Below, piece by piece: positions 44,137 to 52,434 of a stretch of DNA of 64,000 nucleotides; within the stretch, counting starts at the first letter, position 1; every line of letters starts with the position of its first letter. Origin of the DNA: Desulfobacteraceae bacterium Eth-SRB1 (GTDB taxonomy: Bacteria; Desulfobacterota; Desulfobacteria; Desulfobacterales; ETH-SRB1); contig RPGP01000001.1 of assembly GCA_004193555.1 (NCBI GenBank), forward strand, positions 1-64,000, in the 5' to 3' direction. Below the pieces are notes generated by a model that was not told the origin of the DNA, did no database searches, and was given only the letters and a program-made list of their open reading frames with translations. The translations under genes and the position numbers were made by a program.

Positions 44137-44817
44137 TTATGACCAGATCTCTCTTTTGTTCTCATCGTGATCCACCATGTAAAGAAGGGTGGTCTTTGTT
44201 TTTAGAATTTCAATAAGTTCGGGAAATCTTGACCGGTCAACGCCGTATGTGCGAATGTAAACTTTGTGGTACCCTTCCGGCACCTGTTCGTATGAACTTA
44301 AAATACTTGCAATACGTCCCTTATATCCCCGGATAATATCAGCAACCTCCTTGATAGAGCCAGGTTGATTTTTTACCTGAAAGGCAAACTGGATCCCCTT
44401 TTGCCCGACACCGGCTGAGGAGATTATTTCTCTGAATATGTCGGTCTGGGTTATTGTACCGACAATTCCCCCATCATGATCGACCACTGGAACCCCGGAT
44501 ATTTTATGGTTGAGCAACACCTCGGCTGTCTCTTCTATGGTATAATCAAAAGGAACTGTGATGAGTTTATCCGACATAATTTCGCTCACCTTAACCTTGG
44601 ACAGTATATAATTAAGCTCATGAACCGATAGAGTGGTAGCATCGGAAGCCGACGCCCTTTTTATATCCCTGTCGGTGATAACTCCAACAAGCCTATCTTT
44701 TTTCGTAACCGGCAGCATACGGATTTTATGTTTTTGTAACAGCTTCATGGCATCATGAATAGATTCATTTAAATCAATGGTGAAGACAGTTCTGCTCATC
44801 CAATTCTTAACTAACAT
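44137..44817 (-). CDS. CBS-pair protein with C-terminal ACT domain
   Basis: A 226-aa soluble protein. Two CBS motifs (about 1-60 and 75-135; NWMSRTVFTIDLNESIHDAM and VSEIMSDKLITVPFDYTIEETAEVLL) precede an ACT-like domain (about 140-215; IQFAFQVKNQPGSIKEVADIIRGYKGRIASILSSY). This is the AcuB-like arrangement, and AcuB is linked to acetyl-CoA synthetase control in Bacillus. That fits the ADP-forming acyl-CoA synthetase gene directly upstream (gap 27 bp). A paralogue begins the same operon at 48775. A good GGAGG site precedes the ATG. Confidence 0.9.
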   Translation of the reverse strand: MLVKNWMSRTVFTIDLNESIHDAMKLLQKHKIRMLPVTKKDRLVGVITDRDIKRASASDATTLSVHELNYILSKVKVSEIMSDKLITVPFDYTIEETAEVLLNHKISGVPVVDHDGGIVGTITQTDIFREIISSAGVGQKGIQFAFQVKNQPGSIKEVADIIRGYKGRIASILSSYEQVPEGYHKVYIRTYGVDRSRFPELIEILKTKTTLLYMVDHDENKREIWS

Positions 44818-44844
44818 GCTAATACCTCCACAAAATGTTCAATA

Positions 44845-47553
44845 TTACTGACTCCCGATCCCTGGCCCCCGAGCCCTGGCCCCTGACCTTAGATCTATTA
44901 CCAGTTCATACTCGTTTGAATCAGGAACCCTTTTAATCTTGAAATTTAATTTTCGCCCCAATGCCACCATCTGGGTGTTTTCAGACAAAACATGCCCATA
45001 GACGGTTTCAACGTTCCGCTCTCCGGCAATAGACAAACAGCGTTGAAGAAGTTCCGCGCCAATACCTTTTCCCTGCCATGGGTCTCCTACAACGACAGAA
45101 AATTCCGCGTGTTTCTGGTCAATTTCATTTATCACACGGGCAACTCCCAATATCTTTTCACCGGTTTCTGTTTCGGAAAGAGCTACAAGACAAATTTCTC
45201 TATCATAATCAATTTGCGTGAATCGCGCAAGCATATTGTGAGAAAGAAATTTCAGCGGGCTGAAAAACCGATTATAGATACTGCGGGAAGAAAGTGATGC
45301 AAAAAGTTCCACTAAAAGGGGAGCATCATCGGGCATTACGGGTCTTATGAATACATCGCCTATCCCTTCACGTACTGTTTTTGTTTCATACTGGTTGGGA
45401 TATGGACTTATTACCAGATGAAAAGGCGCCGGAATTTCAGAATATTTTAACATAATTCTGGCGTCAGCAACACATGTATTATTTACTGCAACAATTAAGG
45501 GGTTAATGTCAAGCTCATCTATTTCCGGAAAATCGGTTACAAGCTGAGCCAGCCGGATTAATATTTCTTCCAGCAGCATTAAATCGGCCGCAGGCCTGTT
45601 CCTGTATCCTTTTAGCATGCGATAAACCTTTGTTTCTTCCATAAGCCTTCCGGCCAACAGGCGATTCAAAGGGGGAAGGGCAAGGGCTTGATCTCCAAGG
45701 ATCTCGGTCATCGTACCCCCCATTCCAAAAAGAATCACCGGGCCGAAATCCCGATCCTTTTTCGACCCGATAATCAGTTCGCAATCGATCTGTTTTATCA
45801 TAGGCTGAATCGTTACGCCTTCAATACCGGCATCCGGATTATAATTTCGAGCCCTTTCAATTAATTTTATATAAGCATCACGCGCCTCGGACTCACTTTG
45901 CACATTGAGCATAACTCCATCAGCCTCTGTTTTGTGTGTAATCTCCCTTGAACATATCTTCATTGCCACGGGAAAACCTAATTCCCCGGCTTTTAGAGCT
46001 GCTTCCGTATCTGAAGCAACCAGCTCTGTTTGATTAACAGGAATCCCGTAAGCTGAAAGCAGGGTCTTGGCTTCAACCTCGGTTAGAACATGTTTTTTTG
46101 ATTCAAGCCCTCTGCTGATTATGGAGCCGGCCTTTTTGCGATCAAATTCCATCTTGCCGGGCAGCTTGGACGGAATCTCCTGCAGCAGTTCGATATTTTT
46201 TGAATAACGGTAAAGAGCCATAAATGCCCTGACTGCCCGTTCAGGTGTATCGAAAGTTGGAATGCCGGACAGGTTAAAAATCTCCCGTGCCTTTTCTGCA
46301 TCCGGTCCGCCCATACATGAAGCAAAAACAGGATATGGTCTTTTTCGAAGGAGATTGACAAGCGGTTTGGCCATATCGGCCATATTTCTCAAAGCAACAG
46401 GCGCAAACATAATCAAAAGGCCGTGCACTTTGGTATCTTCGAGACAGATTTCCACCGCTTTTTTATATAATTCCGGAGAAGCATCCCCTAACAGGTCAAC
46501 AGGATTTGCACGGCTCCAGTAAGGAGGAAGTATTTTGTCTAATTTTGTTATGGTTTCAGGGTTTAGTTTGACAGGCTCGACACCATAGTCGGAAAGCGCA
46601 TCCGCAGCCATTACCCCAGGGCCGCCCGCATTGGTTATGATAGCCAGGCCATTACCCGAAACCGGCGGCTGCTTGGCAAGAAGTTCCGCACAGTCAAAAA
46701 GCTCCTCAAATGTTTTGACGCGGAGTATTCCGGCCCGTTTAAAAGCCGCATCATAAACTGCGTCTTCCCCGGCAAGAGCGCCTGTATGAGAAGCGGCGGC
46801 AACAGCGCCTGCACGTGTTCGCCCGGCCTTCAACACGATAACCGGCTTTATGCGCGATACAGCCCTCGCTGCGCTCATAAAATATCTAAACCGGTTTAAA
46901 TTTTCAACATACATCACGATGCTGCTGACATCAGGTTCCCCGCCCAAATAATCAATCATGTCACCAAAATTTACATCCAGCATGGAACCGAGGCTTACAA
47001 AATAGCTGAACCCAATTTTTTCCCTGATAGAAAGATCGAGAATCGATGTGCAAATTGCGCCGCTTTGAGATATAAAGGCCATCCTTCCGGGAAGGGGCAT
47101 GTGACTCGCAAAACTTGCATTCAGTTTTGATCGGCTGCAAATAACTCCAAGACAATTCGGGCCGATAATGCGAAGACCTGAAGGCTCCGCCTCCTGTTTA
47201 ATAGCCGCTTCCAGTTCTCTTCCCTTTGCCCCGCTCTCTTTTCCACCTGCAGAAATAATGACCGCTCCCTGCACTCCTGCTTCCGAGCATTCTTTTACAA
47301 TTTCAGGTATCGAAATAATCGGCGCCGCAAGAATTGCAAGATCAATTGAGGATTTTAGAGCCAGGACAGAGGAATGGGCAGGCAATCCATGTATAGTATT
47401 ACGACGCGGATTTATCGGGTAAACATCTCCCGCATACTCCCCCTCAATTAAATTGCGCATCAGGGCGGAACCAATGCTTCCCTCCTTTTCACTGGCCCCG
47501 ACTACTGCAATAGATTTCGGCCGAAATATTTTCTCCAGTTTATCAACGCCCAT
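44845..47553 (-). CDS. ADP-forming acyl-CoA synthetase fused to a GNAT acetyltransferase
   Basis: About 902 aa. The CoA-binding and ligase domains come first (FRPKSIAVVGASEKEGSIG, GLRIIGPNCLGV, SQSGA, ASHTGALAGEDAVYDAAFKRAG), then an ATP-grasp domain (about 490-700; LTEVEAKTLLSAYGIPV, FGPVILFGMGGTMTEI), then a GNAT domain (about 735-890; DPWQGKGIGAELLQRC). This is the architecture of the Pat/PatZ protein-lysine acetyltransferases. The His in ASHTG, the family's phosphohistidine position, is present. An ATG at 47607 adds 18 residues read from a hairpin repeat, so 47553 is preferred. It is flanked by CBS-ACT and Usp genes. Confidence 0.9.
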   Translation of the reverse strand: MGVDKLEKIFRPKSIAVVGASEKEGSIGSALMRNLIEGEYAGDVYPINPRRNTIHGLPAHSSVLALKSSIDLAILAAPIISIPEIVKECSEAGVQGAVIISAGGKESGAKGRELEAAIKQEAEPSGLRIIGPNCLGVICSRSKLNASFASHMPLPGRMAFISQSGAICTSILDLSIREKIGFSYFVSLGSMLDVNFGDMIDYLGGEPDVSSIVMYVENLNRFRYFMSAARAVSRIKPVIVLKAGRTRAGAVAAASHTGALAGEDAVYDAAFKRAGILRVKTFEELFDCAELLAKQPPVSGNGLAIITNAGGPGVMAADALSDYGVEPVKLNPETITKLDKILPPYWSRANPVDLLGDASPELYKKAVEICLEDTKVHGLLIMFAPVALRNMADMAKPLVNLLRKRPYPVFASCMGGPDAEKAREIFNLSGIPTFDTPERAVRAFMALYRYSKNIELLQEIPSKLPGKMEFDRKKAGSIISRGLESKKHVLTEVEAKTLLSAYGIPVNQTELVASDTEAALKAGELGFPVAMKICSREITHKTEADGVMLNVQSESEARDAYIKLIERARNYNPDAGIEGVTIQPMIKQIDCELIIGSKKDRDFGPVILFGMGGTMTEILGDQALALPPLNRLLAGRLMEETKVYRMLKGYRNRPAADLMLLEEILIRLAQLVTDFPEIDELDINPLIVAVNNTCVADARIMLKYSEIPAPFHLVISPYPNQYETKTVREGIGDVFIRPVMPDDAPLLVELFASLSSRSIYNRFFSPLKFLSHNMLARFTQIDYDREICLVALSETETGEKILGVARVINEIDQKHAEFSVVVGDPWQGKGIGAELLQRCLSIAGERNVETVYGHVLSENTQMVALGRKLNFKIKRVPDSNEYELVIDLRSGARARGPGIGSQ

Positions 47554-47566
47554 AATTAGTTGAGTG

Positions 47567-47612
47567 GTCGATTGGTCGAGTGGTTGACTGGTTAACAACT
47601 CGACCAATCGAC
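47567..47612. repeat. Hairpin of GTCGATTGGTCGAG repeats
   Basis: GTCGATTGGTCGAG and CTCGACCAATCGAC are perfect inverted repeats around an 18-base spacer that itself contains GGTTGACTGGTTAAC. It lies between the Usp stop and the synthetase start and may tune expression inside the operon. Confidence 0.6.
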
Positions 47613-47618
47613 TAAAGT

Positions 47619-48071
47619 TTACGAAACTTTGTAAGGATTTATAAGAAGAACCGGTACAGGAGATGCTTTGGACACCCTTTCCGCAACAGAACCGAATACC
47701 ACTTTTTCCAGACCCTTTCTGCCGTGAGTCCCCATGATGAGTAAATCAATTCCTTTTGTCTCGATATATTTCAATATTTCTTCTGAGATGTCTCCTGATA
47801 TAACTTCCGCTTTCGTATCCTGAAGATTTGAAAAATATTCCTCCTTAAATTCCTTCAGCTTTTTTGTCGCTCCTTCCTGCACCTCATCTTCGAACTTGCT
47901 GATTGAAGGGTGAGGGACATAAATCCCGGAAAAATAGTCAAAAACACGGGATACAAACAAAAGGTGAACTTCTGCTCCAAATTTTTCCGCCATTGTTGTC
48001 ACGCAGGGGACTATTTTGGGCGACGATTCCGATAGATCAACAGGAAACAAAATTTTTTTAAATTCTTTCAT
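47619..48071 (-). CDS. Universal stress protein (UspA family)
   Basis: A 150-aa Usp with the N-terminal strand KKILFPVDLSESSPKIV and the C-terminal nucleotide-binding pattern LLIMGTHGRKGLEKVVFGSVAERVSKASPVPVLLI (G-2x-G-9x-G-S), so it is of the ATP-binding type. It is the second gene of the reverse-strand operon, 29 bp after a CBS-ACT gene and before the acyl-CoA synthetase/acetyltransferase. AAGGAGG precedes the ATG. The context suggests energy- or acyl-CoA-linked stress control. Confidence 0.93.
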   Translation of the reverse strand: MKEFKKILFPVDLSESSPKIVPCVTTMAEKFGAEVHLLFVSRVFDYFSGIYVPHPSISKFEDEVQEGATKKLKEFKEEYFSNLQDTKAEVISGDISEEILKYIETKGIDLLIMGTHGRKGLEKVVFGSVAERVSKASPVPVLLINPYKVS

Positions 48072-48100
48072 CTTAATCCTCCTTTTTTGTGTATTAATCC

Positions 48101-48775
48101 CTAAAAAATCATCCTTTTTCTCTCATTATGATCTATTATGTAAAGCAGAGTGGCCTTTTCTCTGATCTCTTCCATCAGACTTTCAAGAAAAGGGCGGTCA
48201 ATATCGAATATCCGGATATAAACCTTGCGATGTCCCTCAAGAACACCATCATAAGAAGTCAGGATACTCGACACGCGGCAGCCATAGCTTCTGATAATGT
48301 CGGTAATTTCCTTAAGTGTATGGTGCTTATCAGTCAATTGAATGGCAAACTGGATGCCTTTTTCCCCAAAACCGGTTAAGAAAAATATCACCCTGCATAT
48401 ATCCGACAGTGTAATTATCCCCACCAGATCCCTTTCATGATCGAGCACTGGCATGCCTGATATTTTATTCAGCAAAATGGTTTCGGCTGTCTCCTCTATG
48501 GTTAAATCAAAAGGAACCGTCATGGGGTCTCCGGTCATGATCTCCTTTATTTTAATTTCTGCGGTTTTATGTATGTCACAGGGTTTTAACGCGGCAATGC
48601 TTGAAGCCGATGCCTTTTTTACATCTCTGTCTGTCACCACCCCTACAAGCTTGCCTTTTTCCATAACCGGCAACATGCGTATTTCGTGCTTTGCCAACAG
48701 CGCCTTAGCATCCTGCATGGCATCTTCTATATCGATTGTGATAACCGGCTTAGACATCCAATATTTTACAAGCAT
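48101..48775 (-). CDS. CBS-pair protein with C-terminal ACT domain (operon leader)
   Basis: A 224-aa paralogue of 44137-44817 with the same order: CBS motifs KYWMSKPVITIDIEDAMQDAKALL and IKEIMTGDPMTVPFDLTIEETAETIL, then an ACT-like domain (IQFAIQLTDKHHTLKEITDIIRSYGCRVSSILTSY). The two are about half identical by eye, so the operon is bracketed by a gene duplication. AcuB-type regulation of the acyl-CoA ligase is the best guess, with an adenine-nucleotide ligand in the CBS pair. AAAGAGGG precedes the ATG. Confidence 0.9.
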   Translation of the reverse strand: MLVKYWMSKPVITIDIEDAMQDAKALLAKHEIRMLPVMEKGKLVGVVTDRDVKKASASSIAALKPCDIHKTAEIKIKEIMTGDPMTVPFDLTIEETAETILLNKISGMPVLDHERDLVGIITLSDICRVIFFLTGFGEKGIQFAIQLTDKHHTLKEITDIIRSYGCRVSSILTSYDGVLEGHRKVYIRIFDIDRPFLESLMEEIREKATLLYIIDHNERKRMIF

Positions 48776-48887
48776 TATAAACCCTCTTTGAATTGATGGA
48801 ATCGCTCCGCTCTGTTTTTTTTAAACTGACAGAATTCATTCAATATTCAATTCTCACTTTTCAATCATATGACCTCTAATTACTTAT

Positions 48888-48917
48888 AATCTACATTATT
48901 ATACAGATGAAAGTCAA
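48888..48917 (-). promoter_or_regulatory. Possible sigma70-type promoter of the CBS-ACT operon
   Basis: On the minus strand TTGACT (48917-48912) is followed after 18 bases by TAGATT (48893-48888), within an AT-rich stretch about 115 bp upstream of the operon. The spacing is one base long and the -10 is imperfect. In the rest of 48776-49210 I see no gene. Confidence 0.35.
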
Positions 48918-49210
48918 TGTTTTGACATGTCTTCGCTTCCCACATAGTTAATAATTTGTCAAGTTTTGAAGAACAACGTTTCCTTCATAACCATCAACTC
49001 ATTGACAACACACGTTAATCCTAACCGCACAGGTAGAAAATTTTGTCAGGAGCAACTGTTGTAATTCCAATATTAAGATTGTGTTTGGATTTTACTTGCA
49101 CTGTTACAAGCAATCTGCTTTTTTAACACCATCCTTTTCTGTTTAATAATACCTAAAATAAGCGATTAGCCATTAGCTTTTAGCTATTAGTCAAACCATA
49201 TCAAGATGTT

Positions 49211-49258
49211 ATTAAATAAGGATCATCTTCCGATTAGTTGTAGTTAATTACGGCAAAA
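49211..49258 (-). promoter_or_regulatory. Block shared with 30366-30417
   Basis: Reverse complement of the block upstream of the kinase at 30426, containing AAGGATCATCTTCCGATTAG and TTGTAGTTAATTACGG. It ends at the ATG of the gene at 49260. With respect to the downstream genes the two copies have opposite orientation, so it may be a repeat end rather than a promoter. Confidence 0.5.
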
Positions 49259-49259
49259 T

Positions 49260-50090
49260 ATGAAACGTCACTCTATCCAGACATATCGCCGCATTATACA
49301 AATTGGTGTGGCGGTAACATTCATCATACTTCCATTGTTGAATCAATTAGGTTTTACTTTTATCTGGGGCAATTTCTTGAATATTCATATTGGCCCCCTG
49401 AATCTGACAGATCCTCTTGCTGTTCTTCAGATAACTCTAAAAAACCAATACTTTCCGCCCAGACTTCTAATGAGTACCGGAATAATTCTAATTATAGCCA
49501 TGTGTTTTGGCACTATATTTTGTTCATGGATCTGTCCTTTTGGTCTGCTCTCAGAATTAGCCCATGGACTGGCTAAACGTATTTTGCCTGATACTTTTAA
49601 AAAACTAAACTTTCAAAATAGCGGATTTAAAATCAAGATATATATTTTAGCATCAGGATTATTATTCTTATTCTTATTTTGTACGACACCTGTCATTAAC
49701 CAACTTTCCATGCCTTCATGGTATTCTCAGATTTTTCAATACTTATTTATCCAGAAACATATATCTTTTGCGGTATTATTTGTCGCTGCAATTCTGTTTG
49801 CAGAATTTATATCCCGCAACCGTCTATGGTGCCGTTACATATGTCCTCAATCTTTTCTCCTCGTTATAGCCAAACTTCTCAATCCATTCCATCTTAAAGT
49901 AGTTTACCGCAAAGAAAAATGTATCAGCAATAAAAATAATAACCCATGTCAAAAAGCCTGTTCTCTTGGCCTTGACCCCAAAACTTTGAACAATTTATTA
50001 GAAACGGAATGTAATAACTGCGGAGACTGTGTCGTAGCATGTAAAAAGTTGGGTAACGCTCTCAATTTTCAATTTAGGCATTTCTTATAA
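49260..50090 (+). CDS. NapH-like iron-sulfur membrane protein
   Basis: A 276-aa polytopic protein with about four to five helices and the two cytoplasmic C-x3-CP motifs of the NapH/RdxA/CcoG group (FCSWICPFG, C88/C92; WCRYICPQS, near 188-192). The C-terminal part has a regular 4Fe-4S set (CNNCGDCVVAC) and a first set with abnormal spacing (KEKCISNKNNNPCQKAC). Such proteins pass electrons from the quinone pool or to redox partners. There are no nap, nos or cco genes nearby, so the partner is unknown. The ATG has no strong ribosome site. Confidence 0.8.
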   Translation: MKRHSIQTYRRIIQIGVAVTFIILPLLNQLGFTFIWGNFLNIHIGPLNLTDPLAVLQITLKNQYFPPRLLMSTGIILIIAMCFGTIFCSWICPFGLLSELAHGLAKRILPDTFKKLNFQNSGFKIKIYILASGLLFLFLFCTTPVINQLSMPSWYSQIFQYLFIQKHISFAVLFVAAILFAEFISRNRLWCRYICPQSFLLVIAKLLNPFHLKVVYRKEKCISNKNNNPCQKACSLGLDPKTLNNLLETECNNCGDCVVACKKLGNALNFQFRHFL

Positions 50091-50126
50091 TCAATTTCAG
50101 TAATGTCCGCAAGAAAATTGCGATGC

Positions 50127-50315
50127 GAGACCTTTGAAAAATGTTTCCGCCAGAGTACTTTGGCGGATTCGAGTTCAAGGGAGGCGATCCGCCTCAGGCG
50201 GATTAACCATAGGAATACATTGAGTATTTCGAGACTTAAAATTTGAGCCTGACGCCGTCACTTTAGTGAAGCTTCAGCGCTAATTGGGCAAAAGAAGGCG
50301 TTTTGCAAAGGTTTC
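50127..50315. repeat. GAGACCTTTG-family palindrome (copy D)
   Basis: Ends GAGACCTTTGAAAAATG and GGCGTTTTGCAAAGGTTTC. Its inside shares GGAATACATTGAGTATTTCG and TTTGAGCCTGACG with copy C and adds a CCGCCTCAGGCGG palindrome. It starts 36 bp after the NapH-like gene. Confidence 0.75.
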
Positions 50316-50464
50316 GATGCTTCAACCTGTTCCATATATTTTTTTAGACGGTGAATTTTGGCAGGCTCAAACACCTTGCAATAGACATATATATATGATA
50401 ATTATGAATTGTGGATTTAAGAAATTCTATCAATTTTATAAAAAACGATAGAGTGCTTCGGTTC

Positions 50465-50606
50465 GAGACCTTTGAAAAATGTTCAATTTTGTTCGAGTAC
50501 AAGGAAGGCAAAAATTTCAACCACAGGAATACATTGAGTATTTCGAGTATTGAAATTTGAGACTGACGCAGTAATCGGGCAAAAGGGGGCGTTTTGCAAA
50601 GGTCTC
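50465..50606. repeat. GAGACCTTTG-family palindrome (copy E)
   Basis: Ends GAGACCTTTGAAAAATG and GGCGTTTTGCAAAGGTCTC, with the same internal blocks as copies C and D in the same orientation. It lies 150 bp after copy D; the sequence between them shows nothing else. Together they fill most of the gap before the acyl-CoA dehydrogenase. Confidence 0.75.
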
Positions 50607-50730
50607 GGTTCCTCAGTATAAACTCAGCGATACAACAAATCTGAAATCTAAAACTTTTACTGTAGTGTGATTCAACGGAATAAAAATGGGATGCGTGATG
50701 ATGGCACCACCCCTGTAATGGAGCATCAGA

Positions 50731-51885
50731 ATGAATTTTGAACTTTTAAAATCACATAAAGAAATCCAGAAAGCCGCAAGGGACTTTGCAAAGGGTGAAT
50801 TTAAGAAGGAGCTTGCCATTGAACTGAACAAAAAACATGAATTTCCAAAAAAGATATGGAAGAAAGCCGCTGATCTTGGATTTATCGGCATTCATTTTCC
50901 TGAAGAGTATTCCGGGCAGGGACTCGGAGCCCTTGAGAACATTCTTGTTGCCGAAGCATTTTGCAGCGGTGATTCCTCTATTGGAAGCGCGCTGATCCTT
51001 GCCGCTTTTGCTTCTGAATGTATTTTACGATTCGGCAGTGATGAACTGAAAAAACAACTACTTCCAAAAGTAGCTGAAGGTGAAATGCTTTCCGCCGGCG
51101 CCTTTACAGAACCGGATCATGGCTCCGACATTACGTCCATGAATACAACCGCTGTACATGACGGCGACGACTGGATTGTTAATGGCTCTAAGACTTTTAT
51201 TACCAACGGCGGGCTTGCCGGGTTTTATATAGTACTTTGCCAGACCGACCCTGATGCCGATCCAACATATAGAGGCATGAGCATGCTTCTTGTAGAGGCG
51301 GACCGCAAGGGTGTTTCTACCATGGATGTTGGAGAAAAAATGGGTATCCATATGATACCAACTGCTGAGATTATATTTAAGGATGTTCGTGTTCCTTCTT
51401 CCAATCTTATCGGAAAGGAAGGGAGAGGTTTTTATCAGGTGCTGGAATTTTTTGATGAGAGCAGAATTTTAATTGCCGCTCAGGGGCTCGGGATAGCCCA
51501 GGGCGCCTTTGATCGTGCCCTGGCATATGTTAAACAAAGGGAGCAGTTCGGAAAAAAAATAGCTGAATTCCAGGTAACCCAGCATAAACTGGCTGATATG
51601 GCCACAAAAATTGAGCTGGCCAGGCTTATTACCTATAAGGCTGCCTGGAATTTTGATCAGGGCCGTATTGATCCCAAACTTACATCCATGGCAAAAATGT
51701 TTGCCGGACGGACTGCCGTGGAGGTTGCTGACGAAGCAATACAATTGTTAGGTGGTTATGGATATATGGCTGAATATGAGGTGGAACGCTTTTACCGTGA
51801 TGCTAAAATTACAGAGATATATGAAGGCACAAGGGAAATACAGAAAAATACGATTGCAAGCGCTGTTATCGGAAGGTTGAAGTAG
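50731..51885 (+). CDS. Acyl-CoA dehydrogenase
   Basis: A 384-aa FAD enzyme of the standard length that oxidises an acyl-CoA to the enoyl-CoA and passes electrons to ETF. The three-domain fold is evident: helical N-terminus, beta middle domain (AFTEPDHGSDITSM, the FAD/substrate loop) and helical C-terminus (REQFGKKIAEFQ, QLLGGYGYMAEYEVERFYRDAKITEIYEGT). The Glu in IYEGT is at the catalytic position of short-chain and related enzymes. Chain length specificity is not readable. The ETF:quinone oxidoreductase gene at 54340 would receive its electrons through ETF. GGAG precedes the ATG. Confidence 0.93.
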   Translation: MNFELLKSHKEIQKAARDFAKGEFKKELAIELNKKHEFPKKIWKKAADLGFIGIHFPEEYSGQGLGALENILVAEAFCSGDSSIGSALILAAFASECILRFGSDELKKQLLPKVAEGEMLSAGAFTEPDHGSDITSMNTTAVHDGDDWIVNGSKTFITNGGLAGFYIVLCQTDPDADPTYRGMSMLLVEADRKGVSTMDVGEKMGIHMIPTAEIIFKDVRVPSSNLIGKEGRGFYQVLEFFDESRILIAAQGLGIAQGAFDRALAYVKQREQFGKKIAEFQVTQHKLADMATKIELARLITYKAAWNFDQGRIDPKLTSMAKMFAGRTAVEVADEAIQLLGGYGYMAEYEVERFYRDAKITEIYEGTREIQKNTIASAVIGRLK

Positions 51886-51940
51886 TTTGCACTTTTAAAA
51901 ACAAAAATTAGCCGCAAAAAGACGCAAAATGGTGTTCAGG

Positions 51941-52089
51941 TTATTAGCCTGAAGGCTGCAGACTGAAGGGTACTGATCAATTCCCTACAACGGCAAAAGC
52001 CGTATTTGGGAACAGTGTGCTTGAAGGCATATACTATGTTTTATGAGTCTTTTCCCTAAAAGCCTTCAGCCTGTCCACCTGAGTTATAA
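51941..52089. repeat. TCAGGCTGAAG-type inverted repeat (copy 1)
   Basis: AGCCTGAAGGCTGCAGACTG on the left pairs partly with AGCCTTCAGCCTGTCCACCT on the right. The same motifs, better preserved, form the element at 57363-57534. It lies upstream of the phasin-like gene. Confidence 0.55.
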
Positions 52090-52118
52090 ACAGATAAACC
52101 ATAAAAAAGGAGGTTGCC

Positions 52119-52421
52119 ATGTTTGATTTTATTAAAAAGACGATGTTGACCGGTATCGGCCTTGCCCTTAAAACCAAGGACGAAGTAGAAGGCCTGGCTG
52201 ATGAACTTGTAAAACAGGGAAAAATGTCTGAAGAGGAGGGAGGGAAGTTCCTGGATGAAATTCGAAAGCGGTATGACGACACCCAAAAGAAGCTGGAAGA
52301 GAGAGTGGAAAAGACAGTAAAAGAATTTATGAAGAAGGCAGATGTTGTTACAAATGATGAATTGAATGCATTGAAAAAAGAGATAAGGGAGCTGAAAAAG
52401 GCTGTTAGCGAAAAAACGTAG
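52119..52421 (+). CDS. Phasin-like coiled-coil protein
   Basis: A 100-aa highly charged helical protein. The N-terminal TMLTGIGLALKTKDEVEGLADELVKQGKMSEEEGGKFLDEI and the C-terminal coiled coil match small phasin-superfamily proteins (polyhydroxyalkanoate granule-associated type) often encoded beside UbiB. No PHA synthase gene is in the window, so a granule role is unproven; a regulatory or scaffold role with UbiB is the alternative. AAGGAGG precedes the ATG, and the ubiB gene follows 13 bp later, so they form an operon. Confidence 0.8.
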   Translation: MFDFIKKTMLTGIGLALKTKDEVEGLADELVKQGKMSEEEGGKFLDEIRKRYDDTQKKLEERVEKTVKEFMKKADVVTNDELNALKKEIRELKKAVSEKT

Positions 52422-52434
52422 AGCATAAATCATC

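Noticed and set aside
47554..47607. N-terminal extension of the acyl-CoA synthetase from an ATG at 47607
   Set aside because: The 18 extra residues are translated from the GTCGATTGG hairpin and lie outside the family; the ATG at 47553 fits the usual start.
49114..49131. TTTGGATTTTACTTGCACTG as a sigma54 promoter for the NapH-like gene
   Set aside because: Only nine bases separate GG and GC; sigma54 needs ten, and the site lies about 130 bp upstream.
50127..50606. Copies D and E as ends of one composite transposon
   Set aside because: They are direct rather than inverted copies and the 150 bp between them encodes nothing.
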